Assembly (NCBI RefSeq): GCF_963675165.1
Contig: NC_087379.1
Location: 62,001 to 126,000, forward strand
Reading direction: 5' to 3'
DNA length: 64,000 bases
Source of the DNA: Halichondria panicea
Lineage: Eukaryota > Porifera > Demospongiae > Suberitida > Halichondriidae
Position numbers and translations under genes: made by a program. Shown piece after piece: positions 1 to 10,189 of this stretch. Numbering within the stretch: position 1 is the stretch's first letter; each line of letters begins with the position of its first letter. The notes under the pieces were generated by a model, which saw nothing but the letters and a program-made list of their open reading frames with translations, was not told the origin of the DNA and made no database searches.

Positions 1-431
1 CAGTCACAACAGAGGGGGTGGTCAATCTCCATATGGGACGAGAGCATTTTAAACGTTTCCGAAGCGATTTGGATTTGTTTCAGAGTACTTTTCTTTTCTG
101 GATGGTTTGGCTGCAAACTATCATAGATGACTGACACAGTTTCGCTGCTCCTACGAGGGAATTGCCTCCTGACGACTTGAGGTGAGCTCCTGGGTATGGG
201 CACTGGTTGATCAGACGCTTCTCCATCGGTACCATCTTCTTGATCAGCTTTGTTTGTTTCTTTAGCTTGTCCCGACCATTCCAGGCTTAGCCTTTCCTCT
301 GAGGTGTTGGCTACACCCACAAGGTCTTTGGCTTGGAGCGAACGGTTTAGTTTGATGGGTCTGGTGCACTTCTGACATACGAAGGTGACGTGAGTAGTTG
401 TTTTTGAGGAGGGCACTGTGCTGGTAGCCAT
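1..431 (-). CDS. BECN1: Beclin 1, N-terminal part (runs off the window start)
   Basis: Beclin 1 is the scaffold subunit of the class III PI3-kinase complexes that start autophagosome formation and endosomal sorting. Reading from ATG at 429-431 gives an open frame to the window edge with no intron (about 143 residues). It begins MATSTVPSSK, then has FVCQKC, the N-terminal CxxC of Beclin, followed by an acidic Ser-rich linker. Near the edge FKMLSSHMEIDHPLC aligns with the conserved human FDIMSGQTDVDHPLC just after the BH3 helix, so the BH3-like segment (residues about 105-130) is present. The evolutionarily conserved and coiled-coil domains lie outside the window. It sits head to head with the SNF gene 160 bp away. 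The assignment rests on recalled family motifs; the order CxxC, linker, BH3, DHPLC fits Beclin and nothing else I know. Confidence 0.85.
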   Translation of the reverse strand, partial: MATSTVPSSKTTTHVTFVCQKCTRPIKLNRSLQAKDLVGVANTSEERLSLEWSGQAKETNKADQEDGTDGEASDQPVPIPRSSPQVVRRQFPRRSSETVSVIYDSLQPNHPEKKSTLKQIQIASETFKMLSSHMEIDHPLCCD

Positions 432-591
432 TTTTATTTGTTATCTGCGGAATAATCTCGAAAAACAACTATCCCCCGCGGCGTAACCAAGAGGACAATA
501 GCTTTATGATGTGCATTATTTAGAATCAGAAACTGCTCTTTAGTTGGAATTTTTATCAAGACCACGTTGTGTAAGAAAATTCGAGGTTGTC
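432..591. promoter_or_regulatory. Shared bidirectional promoter between BECN1 and the SNF gene
   Basis: Only 160 bp separate the two start codons of divergently read genes, so both 5' UTRs and core promoters must lie here. The stretch includes a small GC-rich patch (cccccgcggcg near 474-484) and no clear TATA box. Shared regulation is inferred from geometry alone. Confidence 0.5.
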
Positions 592-1996
592 ATGGATGTC
601 CCACCTAACCAGTCACTGTATATCAACAATCTGAATGAGAAAGTCAAGAAGGAAGGTAAATGGCTGACAATAAAACTGTTCTGCATAGTAACAACTGATT
701 TATGCAGAATTGAAGAAGTCGCTGTACGCCATTTTCTCTCAGTTTGGGCCGATACTCGACATTGTGGCTCTCAAGACACTCAAGATGAGAGGACAAGCAT
801 TCGTGGTGTTCTCTGATATACCCAGTGCCAGCAATGCTCTGAGATCCATGCAGGGGTTCCCATTCTATGATAAACCCATGGTCAGTAGTAACTAGAGCTT
901 GGAGGGTACAAGTCTAATGCTAATACTTTTGTAGCCCTGAGAAAGGTATATTATTAGACTGTTGACAATGTCCCTTTGAATACTTCAATCGTAATTAGGC
1001 TGCATCAATCATTAAGTACTAGTATATACTCATGATTAATGTATATATATATATAGATTGTGTGTGTCATGGTTGCCCCGGGCTGCAGTAGTCTGCATTG
1101 CACAGCCTCCCCTCTCACACACACCCTGCAGAGAATAACCTACGCAAAGTCAAAGTCTGATGCCGTGTCTAAACAAGATGGTACCTTTGTGGAGAAGAAG
1201 AAGAGAAAGCCAGAGGAGAGTAAGTACCGTATAACGAGTATTTTTCGATGGTATAAATATTCGCAGTTTTCGCTGATTAAAAATCCGGAGGGTGGGTTCA
1301 TAGTTCATAGTTCATGGTAGGGTATAACAGACACTGCTGTGTGTTGACTATGTGTGAATACCTACTGATATTTGTGGTATATAATCTGATAGTTTATTCA
1401 TTTCCTCCCTCAGCTGATAGTGGACCCACTGCCAAGAAGCCAGCCAAGGCCTCTAAGGACGGGACCACACCCCAGCAGCCCGCCACCCACAAGAGCTCCT
1501 CCTCCTCCGGACGTGAGCAACCCAACAAGATCCTGTTCCTCACCAGTTTGCCTGAAGAGACTAACGAACAAATGCTCACAATGCTATTTCAACAGTGAGT
1601 TGTCTAGTAACAAGAGATCAGAGATCATTGGTTCAAATCCAGTCAGGGCCTCTTTTTCTTATTTGCATACATTTGAGCATATGTACGTAGTGAAAGCTTA
1701 GCTAGTAATGGTCATCAGATATAGTAATGCCTAACCCCTTGAATGTACTTTTCTCAAAAAGTGATGTAGTAACGCCTATGATAATGATTTATGTACTAAA
1801 TGCTCTTCTAAACGTTCTTTGTCTCCTCCCCTGCAGGTTCCCAGGTTATAAGGAGGTTCGACTGGTCCCTGGAAGATCTGATATTGCCTTTGTAGAGTTT
1901 GATACTGAGTTACAATCGACGGAGGCCAAGACTTCTCTACAAGGCTTCAAGATCACGCCCACCAACGCTATGACTATTGCATTTGCAAAGAAATAA
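592..1996 (+). CDS. U1A/U2B'' (SNF family) snRNP protein, five exons
   Basis: A spliceosomal RNA-binding protein that binds stem-loops of U1 and/or U2 snRNA in the nucleus. Exons: 592-655, 708-880, 1132-1219, 1414-1594, 1837-1996. All junctions are GT-AG and the phases agree, giving 666 nt, 221 aa; human U2B'' is 225. RRM1 (about 6-85) has RNP2 LYINNL and RNP1 RGQAFVVF. The linker is Lys/Ser-rich. RRM2 (about 145-221) has [13 protein letters not shown] and the C-terminal GFKITP...IAFAKK ending typical of the family. Residues around DIVALKT resemble U2B'' while [10 protein letters not shown] and FYDKPM resemble U1A, as expected if one SNF gene serves both roles. The stop overlaps an AATAAA at 1992-1997, and the introns are 52-252 bp. 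It is the best-preserved multi-exon gene here and lies outside the duplicated region. Confidence 0.93.
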
Positions 1997-2164
1997 ACAC
2001 TCTTGTTAGTAATGAACAGTTTCTAGAGTTATTTTTTATTTATTCTGTAGTCTCTGAGAATTCTTGAATAATGCTCTTGTTATTACGTTCCCCTCAACTG
2101 ACACATGTGTATTATAGTTAAGCATGCATGAAAGTATGTACTATGCATGCTGTAATTATGACAC

Positions 2165-2206
2165 TAGCCTCGATTCCAAGCCGCTGAGAAGCTGGAGTCG
2201 AGGCTA
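2165..2206. repeat. Short palindromic repeat (TAGCCTCGA...TCGAGGCTA)
   Basis: The ends tagcctcgattcca and tggagtcgaggcta are inverted copies around a 10-15 bp centre. The same termini recur at 44059/47984 and 61291-61357, so this is a small mobile palindrome family. The rest of 1997-2350 shows only AT-rich sequence. Confidence 0.7.
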
Positions 2207-2350
2207 TGTTGACACCTGAAAGTCTAAAATTAATTTTCAACTATAAATGTACATCAAAATAACTAAGCATTATACAAAAACATCATTCAAACTAATTCAC
2301 ACAAATAATAACGAACATTATAGTAATGATTGGGGGGGGGGGATAAACAC

Positions 2351-2604
2351 TCACACATATATGCACACGACACTAAATGTCACAGAGTCCAATTGTTTGA
2401 TGTGGTGTAGCACAGTGTCCATGGAGGGTCTGTCCTGAGGGGAGTGAGAGACACAGGAGGTGATGAGTGGGTGGAGCTCCCACCATACACCTTCCATACT
2501 CGATAGCAGACCAAGAAATACAGCAGCTTCAGGAAATCTGGCATTCACCACTTCACAAGCAAGCACTCTAAAACTGTACACATCATCTTTGTCCATGCAC
2601 GAGA
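2351..2604 (-). pseudogene. Stray last exon of an NHR-kinase, unit A1
   Basis: A good acceptor (poly-pyrimidine then cag) precedes an exon at 2604 that reads DDVYSFRVLACEVVN, VWWELHPLI, QDRPSMDTVLHHIKQLDS. This is the C-terminal lobe (helices F to I) of the kinases at 41974 and 53832. No ATP-binding or catalytic exon lies upstream; the next minus-strand features are NUP210 exons. The usual stop after LDSE is lost: at 2388 the homology ends and the frame runs 12 codons into unrelated DNA. It is therefore an orphan fragment made by a duplication breakpoint. Confidence 0.75.
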
Positions 2605-3374
2605 CTGTGGGGGGAGGGAAAATAGGTTCAGGAAATTGCTCACATAAACATAAATAACACAATCTACAATTAAATAGACAGTAGTGTACAACACAGGAAT
2701 AGGGACAGTACTATCCAATGAGAGGTTAATGGATTGTGAATGACACTGTACAAGCTTGATTGTGTTGTAACTATAAATGAGAAATTACATGACCAATCTA
2801 TTGAGCGAATTTCGCAATTCGTAATTGAAAAGTCGCTGTATTTTAAACCCGATAATAATTATTATAGTACCAGGAGTTCATGCACTCCTGATGTAGTACA
2901 AAATGGGATCATCATAATTATACACGTATAATAATTATTATTACAAGCCATGTACAAGACTATGTAGCTGGTACCCTACACAGGTTTAGAATTTAATATC
3001 GCATGCATGCAGGCTGCAGAAAGGCTGCTATTCCGTGAAAATTAAATCCGCGAAAACATTTCAACGGTCATTCTACGATAGTTTATACCCTACCCGCTAT
3101 ACGGTATACAGTACACACTGACAGTGGTGTGCCCGGAATATCTTAATTTTTCAAACCTCCATCTCATAAATGATCCTAGTAAACTATAGGCCTTATTCTG
3201 TGGGCACATCTCTGAGTACAAGGGTCAGAGAATAACGAGCAAATTAGGTACACAAATAAATTCTAGAGAATGGATTAAAAATTTCCCAGCAAACCTATAG
3301 TGATGGATGACTATCGACACACCCACTACTTAACTGTAACTGTTTCCACATTAACCCCTTTGAAACGTACGTAC

Positions 3375-3506
3375 CTTCCTCGTAAAAAGCCTGCACACTG
3401 AAACGCTCGGGCTCCTCCCCCAACAGCAGCTCCTTCGTACGAGTTGTGATCTCAATATGCTCAATTGAGGCTACAAATACGTCACAACGCAGTGTCTGCC
3501 CCGTGG
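3375..3506 (-). pseudogene. NUP210-like exon (early luminal region), unit A1
   Basis: The minus-strand frame reads TGQTLRCDVFVAS, ITTRTKELLLGEE, FSVQAFYEE, matching human NUP210 TGQVLRCD...STTRELYLED after the first luminal segment. It has an acceptor (acgcag, just after a CA tract) and a donor (gtacgt). This copy is in frame; the copies at 17302 and 25972 have lost one base. It lies downstream, in transcription order, of exons for later parts of NUP210, so the order is scrambled. Confidence 0.7.
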
Positions 3507-3510
3507 CTGC

Positions 3511-3520
3511 GTGTGTGTGG

Positions 3521-3588
<68 letters not shown>
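3511..3588. repeat. (GT)n microsatellite at a NUP210 exon boundary
   Basis: About 78 bp of GT dinucleotides with one GGGG interruption. It abuts the 3' splice site of the NUP210 exon at 3375-3506. The tract length differs in the copies at 17437 and 26108. Confidence 0.95.
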
Positions 3589-3599
3589 TAAAGTTATGG

Positions 3600-3900
3600 C
3601 CGTTCAGCAACCCCATCAGTTTAATCAATGGTCCGAGGACTGCATGTTTACGTTGCCAAAACTTGAATTCAGTGGATCATAATTATTTCAACAATTTTCT
3701 GATTTTGTGTAAGCTTAGAAAGAGACCTCAAAGTTCATTACTTCCGAAAAACAACAAATTCTGGCTGCAACAAAATTTTAGATCGAAAAACATAATTTGA
3801 AAGGTCTCTTTCTAAGCTTTCAGAAAAAAGTATCGTGAGAGTTTTGACATTAGATCAACGGAACTAAAGTTATGGCTATTGAAAGATGTTCAACTAACCC
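3600..3900. repeat. Foldback repeat family, copy 1
   Basis: The arm aagcttagaaagagacct near 3712-3730 is inverted at 3799-3818 as aaaggtctctttctaagctt, so the unit can fold into a hairpin. It is flanked by the phrase aaagttatggc. The same unit recurs near 13400, 14500, 17500, 23340, 26200, 32160, 37900, 38200, 40000, 50920 and 51920. Confidence 0.75.
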
Positions 3901-4447
3901 TCCCCTGCATGCTAAGTCATCAATTTCGGCCATTTATTACTAAACAGGAGATTAGAATGGAGTGTGCGTGGGAGTTGTATAATCCTCTTTATGAGCTCCT
4001 AGCAATACAATGTACGGTACCTCTGTTTATCAAAGTGAGCCGTGTTTTTGGTATCCATGGCTACCACTAGGGACTTCCCCTTGGTCCTAGTGGTGAGCAA
4101 TCCCCTCCACCTCACAAGACCATTCAGTCACCTGATATAAAAAATGTATTACAATCTGAATTATACAACTGTCTACTACACTTTTCTTTGATGCAAATGT
4201 TCGTATGAACTGTTCTTACGTGCACTTTGTATTCTAAATATTGGTACAGCTCAGGATAGTGACGTTTAACCTAGCGGTAGAGCAGTTTTCATTTTTGTAT
4301 GATGCTCTACAATACGAAAAATACGAACATTTCTACCTCACGTAAATTACTCGCTATACGGTAATTATTATTACAAGCCATGTACAAGCCTATGTAGCTG
4401 GTACCCTACACAGGTTTAGCTCTCAACAAGCTAGCTAGCACACTCAC

Positions 4448-4597
4448 ATTCAATTGGTGCTGGTATTTGAACTCTGTTTGGGGGTCCCAGAGAATGACGA
4501 GGTGTTTGGGGGTCACTTGCACTGGGTCGTTGATCTCCACCACCTGGTGCTTGGTTATGAGGGTCGGGAGGTCATGAACCTCACCAGTGTCTGGGTG
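4448..4597 (-). pseudogene. NUP210-like exon (middle luminal region), unit A1
   Basis: A 50-codon exon with clean borders (ttgcag at the 5' side, gtgagt at the 3' side). It reads HPDTGEVHDLPTLI, HQVVEINDPVQVTP and LWDPQTEFKYQHQLN, matching human NUP210 GGVHILQVPVW, QQEVEIHIPITLYP, FPWQPKTGAYQYTI. The copies at 18358-18507 and 27067-27216 are nearly identical. On its own it is intact, but no complete gene can be built around it. Confidence 0.75.
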
Positions 4598-4764
4598 CTG
4601 CAAACAGTCAAGTAACTCAATGACATTATCAGGAATGATCAGAGCCGTGGGTTATAGTGAGGGCGCCCTTGTTTAGAGGGTGATTGAAGAACAGTATTTC
4701 ATTAGACGTCAGTTCTGGTGGATTGCGAAGGAGGAGAGAAAGAAAGAAATTGACACTCAGGGAG

Positions 4765-4765
<1 letters not shown>

Positions 4766-4819
<54 letters not shown>
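4766..4819. repeat. (GT)n microsatellite
   Basis: A pure GT tract of about 54 bp. The same place in unit T1 (18676) has about 18 bp and in T2 (27385) about 42 bp, so it is length-variable between copies. Confidence 0.95.
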
Positions 4820-4821
<2 letters not shown>

Positions 4822-5487
4822 CGTGTGGATAAGTACAGTATGGTGTGCAGTATAATAAAGAATTACATGTACTGTGTACTAGTATACACGTTGCATGCAG
4901 TCAACACAATTCCACCAACCTTATGATACTGGGATACCAGACTACATTATGTTCTGGTGGTACAATTTCAATGGTTTTATGGTTTTATGAAATAGCACAA
5001 TCAACCCCCACATTATGAGCAACAAAATGTCAGAAAAAGACCAGGACTGTAGTCCATGGTATTTAGCTGAAATCTGGCTATAATTATGATCAATTTTAAG
5101 CATACCAAATGAATGAGCTCCATTTAACTTAAAAAAAGCTCCCATAACTTCAGAAAATTGAAATCAGACCACCGAAATTCAAGTTACAGGTTCTCAAAGT
5201 GGTACAGCCACCACTGTACACATGTAACTCTTAGGAAGTTCTATCAAAGTAATGGTATGCTAAAATCAGTGGCAAAAGTTGTCCCCCTCAACAACACACT
5301 TACTATCTGAGTCCTTGTGTTGTAGTGAGGAGGTCTGGGGGGTAGGTAGAGCATTCTGATTGGACGATCACCACGTCCATGCAGTGATGTGAAGTTGTCA
5401 AACGCCCTGGCCCCATACAGTGTTATTTCAATTTTGGTTCAAAGGACACACAGGAACTGCAGGCAATTAAGACATTGAAAGTATTGT

Positions 5488-5632
5488 GTGCGTGTGTGGG
5501 GGGGGTAGGCCTGAGCTGTGTGTGTGTGTGTGGGGGGGGGGGGGGTAGGAGCTGTGTGTGTGTGTGGGGGGGGGTAGGAGCTGCGTGTGTGTGTGGGGGG
5601 TAGGAGCTGTGTGTGTGTGTGTATGTGGGGGG
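5488..5632. repeat. G-rich (GT)n-GGGG-TAGGAGCTG minisatellite at a duplication junction
   Basis: Four or five cycles of tgtgtgtg, a G run and taggagctg. To its left the sequence matches units T1/T2; to its right it matches units D2/D3 (49620, 63350). The breakpoint of the D insertion in A1 therefore lies in or next to this tract. A much longer version is at 62935-63350. Confidence 0.85.
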
Positions 5633-6045
5633 GCAGTTAAACCTGACAACAATCAATGAATTATTCAGTGCTAGAAAACTGACATTTTCAATGCACAATT
5701 GTACTTATAAGCTTGACAACAGACGCGGGGTCACTCAAAGCAACTATAGAGTCCATCAACACGTACACTATATTGCAATACTCTGCACCGGAACTGTAGA
5801 CAATTATGTAATTACGATAACTACAGTGCAGCAAGTGTACCTGAATATTGTGATTGTTGGTCTGAGTTAATAGAGGGCAGGCTGGCATATGACCAATCAC
5901 TGGTCGTATCGTCATGGAAACAGGCTCGGCAGGCACAAGAGGTTCTGCAAGGACAAATGTAGCTGTGTATTATTTAGCAAGGAGACAATGATCCACTATC
6001 AGGAGCATGCACGTGGTGTGGCTGTACGTGCCTGGCTATAATTAT
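5633..6045 (+). pseudogene. Broken copy of the Cys-rich orphan ORF of the D segment
   Basis: Homologous to the open frames at 49644-50027 and 63340-63762. A one-base loss near 5788 (caccggaactg against cacaggaaactg) shifts the frame, so only the ends NCTYKLDNRR and HARGVAVRAWL keep the ancestral reading. It lies opposite the NUP210 exons. Confidence 0.4.
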
Positions 6046-6113
6046 CCAAACTCATGGAATGGAGTATACCTAGCGTTATCTTGTATATAATTACAAGCTA
6101 AATATAGAAGTGT

Positions 6114-6116
<3 letters not shown>

Positions 6117-6176
<60 letters not shown>
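6117..6176. repeat. (GT)n microsatellite next to a NUP210 exon
   Basis: About 60 bp of GT just beyond the donor of the exon at 6186-6292. The equivalent tracts at 50105 and 63842 are shorter and interrupted. Confidence 0.95.
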
Positions 6177-6177
<1 letters not shown>

Positions 6178-6185
6178 GGGCTGAC

Positions 6186-6993
6186 CTCAGTAATGATAAT
6201 CTTGTGGTTCATTTTGTCAAACACATTCACAGTGATGGCGTAGTCTCTACCTACCTCCAACATCCAGTTGTTGCCGGGGGCGATGGAGAAACCTGGAGAA
6301 GGGATAATCATAAGAATGCACAATCAGCATTGTTTGTTTAACCCTTTGCTCACCAAGGTGATGAGGAGGGACGACGTGTATTCCAGCACTTGGTTTAGAG
6401 GCTGATGGAGTGTGTAACATGTCTGGAGGGTGGCTAAGAAAATGGTGACATCATCAACAAAGCCTCTAAGCAACTGCACACACAAATACAATATTAGGAT
6501 ACTGATGTCTTGTAGGATGGCTTCAGTGTAGCCCACCACCAGTTCGGTGACCCTTGACCTCTGTGGGTGGAGTCTCTGCACTGTTGTATTGGTCAGCTCC
6601 AATCAATATTGCTCTGATGGTATGGTGATGACCTCTGACCTCCCATGCTTCCGCCTCTCCACCCGATACTTGACAAAGGACAGTACGTGGCAGATTGTAC
6701 ACATCCATGGAGGGTGGTAGCATCATGTTCTCAATGACTAGTAGCTTGATGATATCAGGCTCCACCCCCTAGCTGCCACGCCTTCTCCCGTGCCTGGTGT
6801 GTGTAGAGGGGTATGTGGTGTGGGGTATACAGTGTTGTCACGTTGTTGCCTTGGGGTACTCACCTGTTGTCATACATGCCCTGGTGATGAATCCTGAAGT
6901 GCCAGGAATAGCTGATAGTTGAATCAGACGGACATTGTCCTTGGTCGTACCAGTGTTGACGCCCGCCACCAGCACTATGTCACCATGGAGACC
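6186..6993 (-). pseudogene. NUP210-like gene fragment, four exons, unit A1
   Basis: NUP210 (gp210) is a single-pass nuclear-pore membrane glycoprotein with a large luminal Ig-like region. Minus-strand exons: 6993-6864 (GDIVLVAGVNTG; human GDTILVSGMKTG), 6768-about 6540 (PDIIKLLVIENMMLPPSMDVY; human [20 protein letters not shown]), 6433-6354 (IHVVPPHHLG; human IYVVEPGYLG), 6292-6186 (FSIAPGNNWMLEVGRDYAI and VNVFDKMNHK; human FTVHPGDRWVLETGRLYEI, VEVFDK). The last two splice in frame (CTT G + GT TTC). Lesions: against T1 the second exon has 4 extra bases after DVYN, and a TCA codon has become TGA near 6606. A TAG also lies before VEPD. The fragment covers roughly human residues 230-350 and is not functional. 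Confidence 0.75.
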
Positions 6994-7199
6994 CTGCAGC
7001 AGATGGGGGGTGGGGTGAGGTACGATACTAAAGGTACGACTATAACAGGAGAGACTCAGTACACACGTACACAGGACTACGTATGCTTTAGCTGTGAAAC
7101 TTAACAATAATTATTAGGTCCACACAATTGACAGCATGGGCAAAGAATTCACTGGTTTCAATTTCAATATTCATTAGCAATGTTACAATAACTCAACAA

Positions 7200-7205
7200 T
7201 TTAAT
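7200..7205 (-). terminator. Poly(A) signal ATTAAA of TRIM-NHL gene A1
   Basis: On the minus strand ATTAAA starts about 13 bases after the TAG stop. The same hexamer follows the other two TRIM-NHL genes. No AATAAA is nearby. Confidence 0.45.
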
Positions 7206-7217
7206 AACAAAAATAAA

Positions 7218-9422
7218 CTAGGAAAATATTTGCACTCTATTGTTGCCAAAATCAGACACATACACCACACCACACTGGTCTACTGCTATGCCATAAGGAC
7301 AGTTGAACTGTCCTGGTCTAGATCCCTGTGATCCAAACGACTTGAGAAACACTCCCTCACACGTGAACACTGAGACACGATCGTTCCCATTCTCTGCCAC
7401 ATACACACGATCATCACTGTCCACACAGATGCTGCCAGGGCAGCTAAGTTCTCCATTTCCACTGCCACTCTTCCCAAACTGCCTCAGATAGCCACCATCG
7501 GGTGTGAAGACTTGCACTCGAGCATTAAGATAATCAACCACATACACACAACCACTACGATCGGATGCAACGTCATCGGGAGAGTTAAACTGTCCATTAC
7601 CACTGCCTTCACTGCCGAACTTGCTGCAGAAGGTGAGGTCAGAGTTGAAGATGTGAACACAGTGAGCACGGTTATCAACCACATACACCTTCCCATTGAC
7701 ACTGTTCACACAAACACCACAAGGATCGATAAACTGTCCAGGATCATTGCCATGACTACCTACCGCTGCTATCAAGTCTCCTCCAGGTGAGAAACTCAAC
7801 AGTCGATGATTACCATTATCCACCACCAGAATATTGTCATCACCGTCCACTGCTACAACTTGAGGTATCTTCATCTCCCCAACAGCTGTGCCTCGAGTGT
7901 CTAATGTTCGCAGCTTGTCTCCTGTGGGGCTAAATATTGAGACAATACCAGAATCAAGTTCAGCCACAATTATCTCCCCAGCTTGGTTGAGTGTCACACT
8001 TCGAGGTATCTTGAGATCATTGATAGTCTTGATAACAGTTCCTAGTTTATCGATTAGAGTCTTGACTGCCACAGGGAATGGACTTCCTGCCACCTCCTCT
8101 CCACCCACTCTCACGATCAGCTCGCTGGCCCCGCCCACTGTCGGCTGGTAGGAGATCTCGTACTCTCCCTTCCCTCGTTCCTTCACAACACATTTTGTGG
8201 CTTGGTCAGTTATTTTCGAAATAAGTTTGGCTTCTGGCGGTGTAGAATTTTTGGCGGAGAGGAATCGACAATATGCAGTTATATTTTGTCCAGCGATTGC
8301 TTTTTGAGGAATATTAACACAACACAAGGCACCAAATTTCTTGCAATCTTTGACTAGCTGAGCAGAAGGCACAAAACAGGTGTTGGTTGTCTCACGAGGC
8401 TCTAGGGTGTTGGGGTCAAAGGTGTCCACCAGCTCTCTCACTTGCTTCACCACACCTTGCTTCATCTTGAGCACGTCTCCTGGAGACCCGGTACGAATGC
8501 TCTCCCTCACGAAATGCAGGCAGCTGCTACGTTGGGTTTGGAGGATCTCCACCTCCTCTCGCTGAGCAGAGAGGCTCTTGAGCTGTTGTTGGGTGTGGCC
8601 TTCCAACTCCGCCATAAGCTCCCCCTCACGAGCATCAAGAGCTCGACGAATCTCATCAAATTTCGAGTGGATATTGGTCGCAATTTTTCCTCCGTGTTCA
8701 ACAATTTCGGCATATCGTCCATCCAGATTGACGAGAGCTGTGTCAGTGGCCTCTAGCTGTTTCTCAACGGGTCCCAGGGAGTCCAGGATCTCTTTCTTGT
8801 GGCTCTCAAAGGTGTCGGCAATCACACAGTACTTGTGGTCTTTGTGTATATGAATGATGCAATCTCGGCAAATCAACTCCCCACAAGGTTCACAATAAAG
8901 AGTCATTTTCTCGTCGTGTTTAGGGCAGCGAGGGGACGTCTTCTTTGGGGAGACCAAGCGAATCAAATCTCCCTCTACTTTTTCAAGAGTAACAACTTCG
9001 TGACCTTCGAACTCCTCGTACTCTTTGTGTATAGTCGTACACATATCGCAGATGAACTTGGTGCATTGTCGGCAAAAGCTGGTGGCTTTACGAGTTGTTT
9101 TAGAGCATTTTTCACAGGCCAATTTCTGGTGCTCTTTAATCTTTTTTAGTGTTTCCTGGATGTCAAAGAGATGGTGTACATTGAAGGCAGCCTGGAGGCC
9201 ACTCACACCAGTGGGGGGTAGGGGGGTGGGCCGGTGACACTTGGGGCATTCCAGCTGGCCTTGTCGATTGTGGGCAACTATATCCTCGAGACAATGTTGA
9301 CAGTAGACGTGGAAACAGGAGAGCAGTCGAGGGTTGGTGTAGGGCTCCAGACAGACTAGGCATGACAGCTGGTCCTCCACTTTGGAGAGAGCTTCTTGAG
9401 CAGCACTCGACCTCTCAGCCAT
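7218..9422 (-). CDS. TRIM-NHL protein, paralogue A1 (734 aa)
   Basis: A predicted RING-type E3 ubiquitin ligase of the TRIM2/TRIM3/TRIM71 architecture. From MAERSS: RING 21-62 (C21, C24, C36, H38, C41, C44, C59, C62); B-box 1 about 103-142; B-box 2 about 166-196; coiled coil about 205-335; filamin/Ig domain about 365-455; six NHL repeats about 460-734 with VVD..N/H.R.L and GQF..P motifs forming a propeller. There is one coding exon. A 3' splice site (ctctcccctcag) sits 10 bases before the ATG and a donor (aaag/gtgagc) at 9565/9564, so a 131-bp intron separates a non-coding 5' exon. I chose the ATG at 9422 rather than the upstream in-frame GTG, which is spliced 5' UTR. It ends VQIFS-TAG with no lesions. 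It differs from the T1 and T2 copies mainly in B-boxes and NHL loops. Substrates are unknown. Confidence 0.92.
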   Translation of the reverse strand: MAERSSAAQEALSKVEDQLSCLVCLEPYTNPRLLSCFHVYCQHCLEDIVAHNRQGQLECPKCHRPTPLPPTGVSGLQAAFNVHHLFDIQETLKKIKEHQKLACEKCSKTTRKATSFCRQCTKFICDMCTTIHKEYEEFEGHEVVTLEKVEGDLIRLVSPKKTSPRCPKHDEKMTLYCEPCGELICRDCIIHIHKDHKYCVIADTFESHKKEILDSLGPVEKQLEATDTALVNLDGRYAEIVEHGGKIATNIHSKFDEIRRALDAREGELMAELEGHTQQQLKSLSAQREEVEILQTQRSSCLHFVRESIRTGSPGDVLKMKQGVVKQVRELVDTFDPNTLEPRETTNTCFVPSAQLVKDCKKFGALCCVNIPQKAIAGQNITAYCRFLSAKNSTPPEAKLISKITDQATKCVVKERGKGEYEISYQPTVGGASELIVRVGGEEVAGSPFPVAVKTLIDKLGTVIKTINDLKIPRSVTLNQAGEIIVAELDSGIVSIFSPTGDKLRTLDTRGTAVGEMKIPQVVAVDGDDNILVVDNGNHRLLSFSPGGDLIAAVGSHGNDPGQFIDPCGVCVNSVNGKVYVVDNRAHCVHIFNSDLTFCSKFGSEGSGNGQFNSPDDVASDRSGCVYVVDYLNARVQVFTPDGGYLRQFGKSGSGNGELSCPGSICVDSDDRVYVAENGNDRVSVFTCEGVFLKSFGSQGSRPGQFNCPYGIAVDQCGVVYVSDFGNNRVQIFS

Positions 9423-9640
9423 TGACACAAAACTGAGGGGAGAGAAAAGGATAACAATAGGCTAAAAAGGGGGCGTGTCAAGCTTTATAATAATAATAGC
9501 AAAGAATTCAAGCAACGAAAACTACAAACGAATGTATCAGAACGTGTACAATAATTATGCTCACCTTTAGAAAAGTGTTTAGTAGTAGAAAGAAAAGCTC
9601 AAAGCTTGGCAAAAGCAGCTATAGACTCACAGCTCTCACA
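9423..9640 (-). other. 5' UTR intron and non-coding first exon of TRIM-NHL A1
   Basis: The minus-strand intron runs 9564-9433 (GTGAGC...CCCCTCAG). Upstream, about 9565-9640 is the probable non-coding exon. The arrangement is preserved in T1 (exon end 22073) and T2 (30802), which supports it as functional. Confidence 0.55.
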
Positions 9641-10189
9641 GTGACAGGTCAGGGGATGCATGCACAACAATATTCATAGGATCAAAGTATTGATTATGGT
9701 TAGACCATAATGGTACACACATACTTGTGGCTATATTGCCTAGCAACATTCTACACCCACTCTATTGCTAGCCCTCTGACCAATTGCCTGAGATACAGAC
9801 AACACACACTCATACAATGTCACCCTCCATGTTAACAACACTCCATACCATGTTGAAATTGATCTCACATCATGCACCCATGCCAATGCACACACACAAG
9901 ATCACAAAATGTATTCAAATTCATCATAAACAAAAATCAGCATACATACATACATACATACATACGGATGATAATCTCTATGTGTATAATTATGTTAGAA
10001 CACTCTTAATTGGGTCCATGAGATGCATGGTTGAGTGGACTCCATTGCCCCACCCACTCACACCACCGGCCTTCTCTTGTGGTCGGGATATTTACGTATC
10101 AAAACTTTTCTTGCTAATGACAATAATCCAGTGTTGAAGGGATGAGCAATATATACAAGCTCAACAACGCACCAGGAGATACCCAGCGA
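9641..10189. other. Upstream flank of TRIM-NHL A1
   Basis: No coding signal. It includes a short (ATAC)n tract near 9945-9965 and AT-rich stretches. The same flank follows the T1 and T2 genes and decayed pieces recur at 35700-36650, so it belongs to the duplicated unit. It may hold the promoter. Confidence 0.5.

Noticed and set aside
1600..1660. tRNA-like B box (ggttcaaatcc) followed by a T run in an intron of the SNF gene
   Set aside because: No A box or pairing acceptor stem at the right distance; at most a decayed SINE piece.
4260..4320. Possible tRNA (cctagcggtagagcag)
   Set aside because: D-arm-like words only; no anticodon or T-arm, and no cloverleaf can be folded.
8442..8756. Plus-strand frames across the TRIM-NHL genes (also 9784-10137, 21305-21727, 30037-30459)
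   Set aside because: Most are antisense shadows of the conserved coding sequence, so they persist in all copies without independent support. The one at 9784-10137 lies in flank DNA and has repeat-like (HTHT, YIHTYIHT) composition.
9423..9428. Upstream in-frame start (GTG TCA) for the TRIM-NHL proteins
   Set aside because: It is not ATG, and a strong 3' splice site lies just upstream in all three copies.
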